Origin: Tremella fuciformis
Lineage: Eukaryota > Basidiomycota > Tremellomycetes > Tremellales > Tremellaceae
NCBI GenBank assembly: GCA_032768795.1
Contig: CP136490.1
Coordinates: 2,728,001-2,792,000, forward strand
Length of the DNA stretch: 64,000 nucleotides
Direction of reading: 5' to 3'
Under the pieces are notes generated by a model, which saw only the letters and a program-made list of their open reading frames with translations, searched no databases and was not told the origin of the DNA. This document shows positions 55,530-64,000 of this stretch, one piece after another (positions within the stretch are counted from its first letter, which is position 1; each line of letters begins with the position of its first letter). The translations under genes and the position numbers were made by a program.

Positions 55530-56164
55530 ATTGCCGGGCCTCTCACAAGACAATCATGGCCGCTCTACCGCGTCATGGGCTCGTTACCACTATCGACTGC
55601 ACCGAGAGTCATTGAAGAGGTCGACGGTGTGTGACTGACACGTGTTCTCCACGTGTCTTCCGCGCGGTTCGTCCACCGTTCTTTGAGGCCGTCTGCATAG
55701 TTCTCACCTCTCTATCTTCACCATGCATAGCGGTCTGCAGCAGGCATCCCGTGAGTGCACAAACAGCCTCGAGAACAGTATACGGTAGACTGCCTGCGAG
55801 CACGGCATCCCTCGCGCGACCCTCAACGGGGACACCTGTATATATCACCCCGGCTCAGGCTGTCGGGGCCACTCGAGGCTCGTCGAAGGCACTCAATCAT
55901 CGACGATCTCCTCACGTGCGTGACAGGCGTGCCGGACTAGGACGAAGGTCGTAGCCGTGCGCTCACGGTCACAGAGGCGTGGCCGACGTGACACGGAGCG
56001 ACGATTCATATATACAGAGCTTCTGAGGTGGACGATCCATTGCTCTGATCTTTGTGTAAGAAGGAAAGCTATCTCTTCACCAATTCCGATTCCAATCTCC
56101 CCTGCCAAACAGACTAGACGAGCGCAACTGTCGCTCTTTTGCGATGCCTTCTACGGCCACTGTT
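55530..56164. other. Spacer between AVO1 and the sugar transporter
   Basis: 635 bp. Contains the AVO1 promoter and the transporter's 3' end. A cacgtgttctccacgtg arrangement near 55,640-55,656 holds two CACGTG boxes 5 bp apart. No gene found. Confidence 0.4.
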
Positions 56165-58133
56165 TTAGGCGAGCTCAATAGGCCTTTGTCCCTGCTCGAC
56201 GTGCCCCGGCTCTTTGAAATCCAGATTCTCGAGATGCAGAATCTCCGCCTTGCGCTGTGCCGCGAGATCATCGGCATTGACAGCGTATTGATTCTCCAAC
56301 CCGGCAACACGACCCGCAGCCCCGGTGGCAATGAACTGGGTGAATTTGCGAGCAGAGATGCCTTCTTCGAACGCAGCATCGATCTCTTCCATGGCTCGGC
56401 CCTTAGTTTCTGACAGGTCAGCATATCCCAGGACCACCCGTGAAGTTGACTGACCGGGAATGCAGAGGTAGCCAAAGACTGCCGATCCGATGGCGATAGT
56501 CCCGAAGATCCATCCCACGTTGCTTTGCAGATCTCCGTACCCCGCATCCGTGAGATAGGGCAGGATGAACGAGACTGAGGGTCAGACTTGGGGTGCACCG
56601 AAGTGGGAGGACTGACTGAACCATGCCGAGAACACATTCGTGGCGGCTGCAATGGCCAAAGTCTTCTCTCTCATTCGTCTGACGATAAGCACAGTGATGT
56701 GGCAACATGATCTGGAACTCACGCTGTGCCGACCTCTGCCGCCAGAATGTAAGGGATGGGCGCAAAGGTGCTCGAATATACGATCTGGTCGAGCATGACG
56801 CAAGCAACGAAGAAATGGAGGACGCCAGAGGTCGGGTTGTCAATTAACCCCATGCCGGCTTCTAGATACAAGAACAGGGTCTGTAGAAGCGAACCGGCGA
56901 TGTACTGAACATCAGCGCTGCGACTCTGAGCGGGCGACAAGACCTGCCATGGGCTTTCTCCCAACCATGTCCACCACGAAGGACATGACCGCACATGCGA
57001 ATAGATTTGCGCCGTTGACGATCATCGAATAGGTGAACGCCATCGAACCGAGGCCTTTGGCGGTGTAGAATCGCGTGCCGTACGACGCACAGAAGGCGAT
57101 TCCTGTGAACTGGGCAAAGTTGCTGGGCACAATGGCAATCATGGTACGACGACGGTTCGACTTGATGAAGAGCTCGGTCCACGGACCAGATTTCGGCTGC
57201 CCTTGCAGCACGTCTTTGATGGCTTGGACTTCGAGTTCACAATCGCCTTTGGCCACGTCTTCCTTTGGGCGGACCTTTTTAAGTACATTGACGGCGTCTA
57301 CATCTCGGCCTTGGGATATGAGCCAACGTGGAGAGTCGGGCACAAACCAGATGCCGCAGAAAAGTAAGAAGGGGAAGATGCCTCCTACGCCGACCGGCCA
57401 AAGCCAGCCCGGCGAGGCGGTACCCTTGGTGGATTCGACTTTGTTGACGATGGCCTGGATGAGACCGCCAAAGCCGTTGAAGAAGACAAGCGTAGCGATG
57501 AAAGCGCCTCGGGCGGGACCCGGGACAAGCTCAGCCTGGTAGGTTGGAACAGCGACCTCTCCGAGAGCCACGGACTAGAGGTCAGCGTCGTAAGCGTCAT
57601 GACACTTACAAAGTACAGAACGATCCGGCCCCAGAAGAATTGGATGTAAGATTTGGAAGTGAGCTGGATGGTCACGCCGATCATTCCTGAGTTGTGAACA
57701 AATGAATCGCCGAATCAGGAAGAGGTCCTACCCAGGATGGAATCGACGATGAGCACGCGACGATGTCCGAAGCGGCTAATGCAAGGGGCTGCCACGAAGC
57801 ATCCGATGACTTTCGATCAGCACTTGGCTAAATCTTGTACCCACATTTTCCGACATAGGCGATCGAGGTGATCAAGCTGACTCGCGACGTCGACAAGACG
57901 TACGTCCCGTCCGACTGCTCTTGTCCAAATTGATGGATGTATGCGGGAATCGACTGCAACGAGCCGAACATTTGCTCGTCTGCCAAGTCAGCGCACGGAT
58001 TTGAAAATAGGGAATTCGACTTGCCATATCCGAAGATGATGTTGCCCAGCGAGATGAACAGGCATATCATCAACAGTCTCGGCGTGACCTTCTCGAAGTT
58101 GCGAGGGCTCAGCGCGGCGGGTAGGAAACCCAT
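56165..58133 (-). CDS. MFS sugar transporter
   Basis: Twelve-helix major facilitator of the fungal sugar porter family, about 545 residues in nine exons. Visible marks: SLGNIIFGYDEQMFGSLQ in helix 1, SRFGHRRVLIVDSILG (motif A), ALGEVAVPTYQAELVP, RGAFIATLVFFNGFG, PDSPRWLISQGR, VDMVGRKPMYIAG (second motif A), PYILAAEVGT and PETKGRAMEEID at the end, followed by a hydrophilic tail of about 70 residues. Two introns use GC donors: 57980-58024 (ATATG|gcaagt) and 56905-56947 (ATG|gcaggt); both are needed to keep frame. The divergent neighbour is an arabinofuranosidase, so L-arabinose or arabino-oligosaccharide is a plausible substrate, but that is inference; lactose/maltose-type sugars are also possible. 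Confidence 0.87.
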
Positions 58134-58787
58134 CTTGTCGACGGTGTAGATGACCAGGTGGGAAGAATCGATCAAGATCGGGGATGAGGCCAGGCCTAAG
58201 TATGGCGAGTCCGGTCCGAACCTCCGTCCAAGCGGTGGGCCCTATTTCTTGGGTCGATGGGCCGGCGGCCGCGCTGCTGCTGCATCGCAGCAAGTTACAG
58301 AAGCTCAAAATGCCTAATAAGTGCTGGCATGCGGGGCATGCGTGGGTCTCCGCGGGCATGTCTGAGCCAAGGTTGGTATCAGGTCCAGGTGATCGAAGTG
58401 CAACTGGGTGTGGCGCCAGAGGCCGGCGGTTCCTGCAGCGGAGAAGTCATGCGGGGACAGGGTCGATTAGCATGTAGAAGCGGGATCGTGGCCGAGCCCG
58501 ATGTCCGAGGCGGAGAGTGGCACTGTCTGGACTGGGCTTGGCTGGTTTTGCTTTCTCCAGCGGGTGAGCCGGCACATCATGCAGGAAGAGAGACACGGAA
58601 TTCGGCAGTCTGCGACTTGGCGCGCTAAGCCACCTACGTCTAGCACAGCTGTCGCCGCAGCCCGTGTTCGGTGCTTCGGACCGACCACACCGATGCCGAC
58701 GGCGAAGATACAGTTGTTTCAAAGCTTGATAGGCAGCGAGATTCGGTTTCCGAATCACCAAGACTGCAGCGACCCAGTCAGTTCACG
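58134..58787. promoter_or_regulatory. Shared promoter of transporter and arabinofuranosidase
   Basis: 654 bp between divergent starts. A GC-rich ggccggcggccgcg block lies at about 58,258-58,272. I found no clear XlnR/AraR-type site; several short CGG triplets are present. Confidence 0.45.
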
Positions 58788-60882
58788 ATGGCGCAGCCAC
58801 TGCAGAATCTCACCACCCTCGACACCATCTGGCGTCGCAACTGGACCAAGGTTGACCTGCCTCGCAAGCCCAACCACCCCGAGAAGCTCAAGCCGCACCC
58901 GATCTCGATCTCGCCGTTGCGACTCGTCAACCCCAATGAGCCCCCCATATCTCGCCTTTTGTACGGTGGATTCCTCGAACATGTTGGACGCTGTGTATAC
59001 GGCGGGATCGTCGATGACGAGGATGAGCCGCGTGACGAGAAACTCATGATCCCTCAGCCAGGCGGCCGTCTGTCGTGGAGTCGGGATGTCCTGGAATGCA
59101 TGAGGGATGAGCTCGAGATTCCCCTGTACCGCTGGCCAGGCGGTGAGTCGTCTCGTCAGTTACAGACTACCTCTGACCTCCAAGGCAACTTTGTTTCAAA
59201 CTACCATTGGCAGGACGGCATCGGACCCATCGAGTCCCGCCCAGCTCGGACCGAGCTTGCCTGGCACTGGCATGACATGAACAAGTTTGGGACGGATGAG
59301 TATATCGATTGGTGTCGCGAAGCAAAAGCGGAGCCATACATCTGCCTAAACAGTGGGTGCGTCATGTATGATCCCACTAACTTGCAGTGGGGACTGGGAC
59401 CCTCGAGGAGGCTCTGGCCTGGCTTGAGTACTGCAACGGGACGGGAAAAACCACATGGGCCAACATGCGACGCAAGAACACCGGTCGAGACGAGCCTCAT
59501 AAAGTCAAGTACTGGGGTCTCGGCAATGAGAGTAGGTGGAAAGGTAATAGTGAGAGGTTGTACAAGCATTGACAACAGTGTATGGCCCGTGGCAGCTGGG
59601 ACAGATGTCGGCGGATCAGTATGCCGCCGAGGCCAAGCGATGGTCGCATGCCCTCAAGGCCGTTGACCCCACCATCGAGCTCATCTCGAGCGGTGACACG
59701 GTGAGTAGCGCCAGCGTATCGCAGCTAACATGAAGGGTGTGAACGACTGGGACCGACTCGTGGTGCAGAGCGTTGTCGGATACGCGGATCAGCACTCGAT
59801 CCACCTCTAGTATGTCATGTCCCCTACCGGAGTTCAAGCTCACCTCAGCACGATGAACGAAGCCACGATGCGAGCTGTTGCACCTCAGTATGCCTTCGAG
59901 AATAATGTGTTCGGACCAGCGGTGCGTTGTCAGGGCGTGAGCAGGACTTATTGTCAGGCTGCCGAGCATGGAATCGTCGTATGCAAGGCTCTGTGCGATG
60001 TCGCCAACTGCGAGCTGAGCCGGAACAACGTACCGACCAAGGACATCAAGATCTGCTTCGATGAGGTGCGTCTTGCTTGGCCCGAATATGACTGATGATA
60101 GTGGAATGTGTGGGACGAAACCAAGGCTCCAGCGCGCGGTCATCCCAAGACGGACATCGAGCAGCGCTACGATTTTGTCGACATGCTCGGTTTCACGGCG
60201 TGGCTGCACGTCTTGGTCCGACAACACAAGAACATCGCCATTGCCTGCCTCGCGCAGAGCGTCAACGTCATTGCGCCCATCATGACCACCAAGGATTCCC
60301 TGGTCAAACAAACAATCTTCTACCCGTGAGTCGATGCTTGACGGCTGCAGCTGATGACAGGCTCCAGCAGTTCAGCAAATACATGCACTCTGGCTACCTA
60401 CTACAGGTGCCAGTCTTCCGAGATTACTATGACGGCCCGACGTTCCCGACGTTCATACAGCAATTGTCCCTCAAGCCGACCTATATCGACGTCGTCGCGG
60501 TCTTCACACCCGCGGAAAGCGGGCAGCCAGCAGTCGTGCGAGTCAGCGTTCTCAACAGACACCCGACCTCGGATTGGGAAGCCGATTTCCGTTTTGATGA
60601 TTTCTGTCGGTTGTTTCATTGCTTGCCGGCCCCCTTGTTGACGTCTAGCCATTCAAAAAGCCTCTGTCATCGAGATGTACGAGGATGACATGACGAAGAG
60701 CGTGAGTGGATCTCCCATTCGCGACTTTTTTCGCTGAATTGCAGAATTGGTTTGACCATCCCGACACTGTGCTCCCGACCACGACCGAGCTCAAGGGGAA
60801 AGAATGGACCGCTAGGGGTGGCAAGAGGCGTGTTCAAAAGCATTCATGGGCGTTCTTCACATTCGAAGGGTTAGAGCAGTAG
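58788..60882 (+). CDS. Alpha-L-arabinofuranosidase, GH51
   Basis: Releases terminal L-arabinofuranose from arabinan or arabinoxylan fragments. Eleven exons join to 567 residues. The family order is clear: [96 protein letters not shown], the acid/base Glu in [13 protein letters not shown] and the nucleophile Glu in ICFDEWNVWDE. No signal peptide, so it is probably the cytosolic type that acts on imported oligosaccharides, matching the transporter next to it. Introns are 35-47 nt. The intron 59353-59387 must use the inner donor (AACA|gtgggt) to keep NMGTGTLEE. Regulation by arabinose through the shared promoter is inferred. Confidence 0.92.
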
Positions 60883-61546
60883 AAAAATCCAACTTTGATA
60901 GAGCGAATAGAGCGATCAAAATTGAGGGCGATGAGTCAAACAACTCCACCATATTCACTTCGCGACACGCTTGACCAATAGTCTATTCTTCCCGAGAGGA
61001 GCGAGGTCAGTTTGAAGACTCGAGTTTCCGCATGACCTGTGTCCTAGCTGGAGCTGAACCTGCGCTTCCATCGGTAAACAGCTCACAGACGCAGCACCTG
61101 CATAAATCGTTGAGGTCCCTTCCATGGAAGAGGTGTGAACCATCTTCCATCAGAGACGACGTACGCTCAGAGATGCTCGATTCAGAACGACTTTCGTGTC
61201 TTGCTAGTCACTACCGGTGTAGCGCAAGCCTGTGGCCTTGTCGCCGAAAGTGCAGGGGTGATGTTCAAGTGGCGAGCTCCCTCTGTTTGGTCACGTCGAG
61301 CGTCATCCCAGCAAATTAGGAGAGTGTCGGCGATAGCCCCACCGTCCCAAGCATAGACCGATATGCATGGGATGGTGGAATCAGTAAAACCATGCTACAG
61401 AGCTGACAAGAGATGCCCGTAGCCCCGCGACTCTCAGCCACGTGGCAGATTACGTAAGTATCGATTTTCGGGGCGAACCAGAATTTCTGAAATGCTTGTA
61501 GCTGTAGCTGCGTATCGCATCTTGTACAATCATATCGGTGGGCACC
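60883..61546. other. Spacer between GH51 and PWP1
   Basis: 664 bp. A short minus-strand frame (60955-61143) ends APLGKNRLLVKRVAK and looks slightly protein-like, but no family or splice pattern was found. The 100 bp before PWP1 hold no obvious element. Confidence 0.35.
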
Positions 61547-63420
61547 ATGTCCGGGACGCTTATATCCTCCTTGGTGTGGATCCCGAGAGGCAAAGCCGCT
61601 CTCGAGCCGAAAAAGTACCAGCTGGACGAAGATGAGATCCAGCGTGTTGGAAAGCTCGGAGGACCGGGCGTATTGGAAAAGTTGAGAGAGGAGATGGAAG
61701 CTGTGGACCTGGGCGAGGGCGACGAGGACGAGAATGAGACGAACGGCGCGGAAGGGGAAGACTGGGAAAGGTTGGCAGCTTCTGTCCCCCCTCAGAACTG
61801 GTGCTGATGCATAGCGTGGACGAGGACGGCAGCTCCTCTGGCTCTGACGGGAACGAAGATGGGGATGTGGAGATGGACGCAAAGGCGCTACCGAAACCGT
61901 CTGACCCGAACGATCTTTCAGCTTTCAAGATGGACGAGTACGACGAGGAAGAGTCTCAAGGAGTGGCCATGGGGGCTTTTGCCAATGTTAAAGGCTTGGC
62001 ATTCTACCGAGACAACAACGACGACCCATACATCACCTTGAAAGACGTTAGCTGCCTGTTCGTAAGCAAAGTCTCAGCTGACATTCAGGACGACGAGGAT
62101 GAGGAAGAAGAGCTCAAGCTCCTCCCTACAGACTCCATGCTCATCACCGCACGCACGACGTCCGACCTCTCCTCGCTCGACTTTCACGTATACGACGACC
62201 CCAATTCCTCCCTGTCTACGCATCACGACCTCCTGCTCACCTCGTTCCCCCTGTGCGTCGAGTGGCTTGACTTCCCCTCCGGCTCGTCCTCTTCCGGGTC
62301 TGGTAGCTATGTCGCCGTGGGCGGGTTCGACCCGACCATTGAGATCTGGGACGCCGACATGGTCGACGGCCTGTACCCACAGGCCATCCTCGGCCCGTCA
62401 CCCAGTATGGAAAAGCCCGAACCGAAACCCTTGGGGACAGGCAAGAAGAAGCGCAAGCAGATCGTGCAGCCGCCTCCAAACGACGAGTATCATACTCGAC
62501 CGGTCCTGAGTCTGTCTTGGACACCGAACCACCGGCACCTGCTGCTATCTGGCTCGGCAGACTCGACGGTCAAGCTGTGGGACTTGACTCGGGAGAGCCC
62601 CATGCCGGCTCTCAGGAGCTGGGACAGTATACATAAAGGCGAAGACAAGGTGCAGGCGGTCGAGTGGAACAAGAGCACGGGGGGCGGATTGGACAAAGCG
62701 GTGTTGAGCGCGGGCGAGCGGACCGTCAAGGTGTGGGACACGCGGGCGGTCGAGAGCTGGATCGGCGTGTCAGTAGGGAGCGACGTCGAGTGTGTGCGGT
62801 GGGACCCGTGGGACCCAACGAGCTTCTACGTAAGCCATCCTATGGTTTAGCAGTCGCGAGTATGTTTGCTGACCCCCAGGTCTCCCTGGAGAACGGCCTG
62901 ATCCTAGCATACGACTCACGTACACTGTCCTCGACACAAGGAGCGATATCGTCCGCGCCGCCCAAGTTCACGCTATCAGCACACGATGGCCCAGCGTCGG
63001 CACTGGACGTCAACCCGCATATCCGAGGATGCCTCGTGACTGGCGGACAAGACAAGCTGGTCAAGCTCTGGAACGTGATGGACGAGGAGACCGAGGGCGT
63101 CAAAGGCCGGTCGAGGGAGATCTCCATGACTGCCAGCCGGGATCTCGGAGTCGTATGTCTGTACATAAACTTGGGTGATCGGTGCTGATTCTCAGGGCAA
63201 GGTCTTCACGGCTCGGTTCTCGCCTGACCCGGCGACGCCCCTGACGGTCGCTGCAGCGGGCAGCAAGGCCACTTTGCAGATCTGGGATGCGGCATCAAAT
63301 CCTGGCGCGCGGAAAGCGTTTGGGGACCGGTTGAAGAGGCAAGGGAGAGATTTGGGAGAGGTGAAGAAGGGCAGTGGTGTGGTCGGCCTTGATGATGATG
63401 GGGAAGAGGACGATGATTGA
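61547..63420 (+). CDS. PWP1: WD40 ribosome-biogenesis protein Pwp1
   Basis: Nucleolar WD40 protein needed for pre-60S maturation and rRNA processing. Exons 61547-61770, 61815-62046, 62089-62829, 62880-63152 and 63196-63420 give 564 residues. Start ISSLVWIPRGKAALEPKKYQ is typical, followed by an acidic region, then ANVKGLAFYRDNNDDPYITL, LPTDSMLITARTTSDLSSL, PLCVEWLDF and the repeats LSWTPNHRHLLLSGSADSTV, KLWDLTRES, VKVWDTRAVESW, VSLENGLILAYDSRTL, SRDLGVGKVFTARF and LQIWDAASN. It ends acidic. The second intron (42 nt) is in frame without stop and was inferred from its gctgacattcag end. Runs tail-to-tail with the ArfGAP gene. Confidence 0.9.
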
Positions 63421-63629
63421 GCATTCGAAGAAGTCTGAACTCATCTGTGTATATACTGTATAGAGTTTGCTGCATTATGACAATCTTGCATGTTTCGACC
63501 AGTCGCCGTGGCCTCTGCGAGATCTGCGCGTATGATCATGGTGCATCATGTGGGCTACACTGGAGTCAGATACACAATCATCATCTTCGGTATCGTAGAT
63601 GTAGGTGGGTGCAGAATGAATGCAGAAGA

Positions 63630-63974
63630 TCAGGCGATGCCGAAGGATATCCGATCCGCAGGAGACAGCCAGACGCCATCGACATACTTCCTCTTGATCC
63701 ATGCTCCCATGGTTCTACTCATCAGCTCGGGTCTCGACATCTCTGTTCAAGCCAGAATCTACTCACTCATCCGAGGGCGCCATGTCCGAAGGTCTGTGTG
63801 CCTCCCAGACGGCATTGGCACGCTCATTACCCCATTGCCGAGCGAGAAGTATGGTCTCTGCTGGCCAGATGTCCAGATCCACAGAGCGAGGTTTCGATAT
63901 ATGGGTGCCAAGAGAGCGATGAATACCGACGCAACGTATGCAGAGGAACAGCACCATTGGTGTCTCGCGCAGAC
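63630..63974 (-). CDS. ArfGAP-domain protein, partial
   Basis: GTPase-activating protein for Arf-family GTPases, which act on vesicle coats. Only the end of the gene is in the window: exons 63767-63974 and 63630-63717. The ArfGAP zinc-finger half is clear in FLCIRCVGIHRSLGTHISKP, RSVDLDIWPAETILLARQWG and NERANAVWEAHRP, then GAWIKRKYVDGVWLSP after the intron. The protein stops soon after (RISFGIA), so it is a short type with the domain at its C-terminus or a domain-only protein. The first visible residues (ETPMVL instead of the usual N-L-G-V before FLC) suggest the upstream splice site is not exactly placed. The N-terminus and first cysteine pair lie beyond 64,000. Confidence 0.82.
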
Positions 63975-64000
63975 CTGATGAGACAAGTCAGTTTTGCTGT

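Noticed and set aside
60955..61143. Small minus-strand frame ending KNRLLVKRVAK
   Set aside because: Looks faintly like a small ribosomal protein end, but no upstream exon or family match could be found.
1..64000. tRNA genes, CRISPR arrays, transposons, telomeric repeats
   Set aside because: I saw no tRNA T-loop context, no regularly spaced direct repeats, no reverse transcriptase or transposase motifs and no TTAGGG-type array. A covariance-model scan would be more sensitive.

Overview
The window is nuclear DNA of a fungus, most likely a basidiomycete yeast or yeast-like lineage. Genes are split by many short introns (mostly 35-60 nt) with GT or occasionally GC donors and a CTGAC/CTAAC-like branch site just before the 3' AG. 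Gene packing is tight: convergent stop codons lie as close as 18 bp, and divergent pairs share short promoters. Tremellomycetes would fit the intron style and gene content, but that placement is inference. I found no rRNA, tRNA, CRISPR array, insertion sequence or intact transposon.

Layout. 0-4.4 kb: 3' part of midasin (MDN1). 4.6-4.9 kb: MIM2. 5.3-10.8 kb: Mediator subunit MED12. 11.1-13.0 kb: NIPA-type magnesium transporter. 13.3-14.3 kb: RNA polymerase III subunit RPC25. 14.6-17.9 kb: STB6-like protein. 17.9-18.4 kb: COX19. 18.8-21.8 kb: unknown protein with a weak, degenerate Ulp1-like segment. 22.1-22.9 kb: FAHD1-type acylpyruvase. 23.2-24.8 kb: unknown disordered protein. 26.0-28.1 kb: SOM1 and the RIM2-type carrier. 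28.3-31.3 kb: DEAD-box helicase DBP7. 31.3-32.5 kb: Ca3427-type periplasmic-binding-fold protein. 32.9-34.1 kb: CFEM membrane protein. 34.2-35.3 kb: mitochondrial ribosomal protein uL23m. 35.5-37.3 kb: BIR1. 37.7-48.1 kb: six tandem intronless paralogues of unknown function, all on the minus strand. 48.7-52.6 kb: CDC6 and thymidylate synthase. 52.9-55.5 kb: AVO1/SIN1. 56.2-60.9 kb: divergent sugar transporter and GH51 arabinofuranosidase. 61.5-63.4 kb: PWP1. 63.6 kb to the end: partial ArfGAP.

How the genes work together. Most are conserved housekeeping genes: ribosome biogenesis (MDN1, DBP7, PWP1), mitochondrial import, assembly and translation (MIM2, COX19, SOM1, RIM2, uL23m), transcription (MED12, RPC25) and cell-cycle or chromosome functions (CDC6, thymidylate synthase, BIR1). 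CDC6 and thymidylate synthase lie side by side and both carry ACGCGT boxes of the type bound by the G1/S factor MBF. The transporter and the arabinofuranosidase share one promoter and look like a small arabinose-use module.

The most novel part is the 10.4-kb array of six paralogues. They share a W/WT-rich block and a C-terminal six-cysteine signature (C-x2-15-C-x3-5-C-x16-21-C-x2-C-x6-8-C), fall into three pairs in the order A-B-A-C-B-C, and I do not recognise them as any named family.
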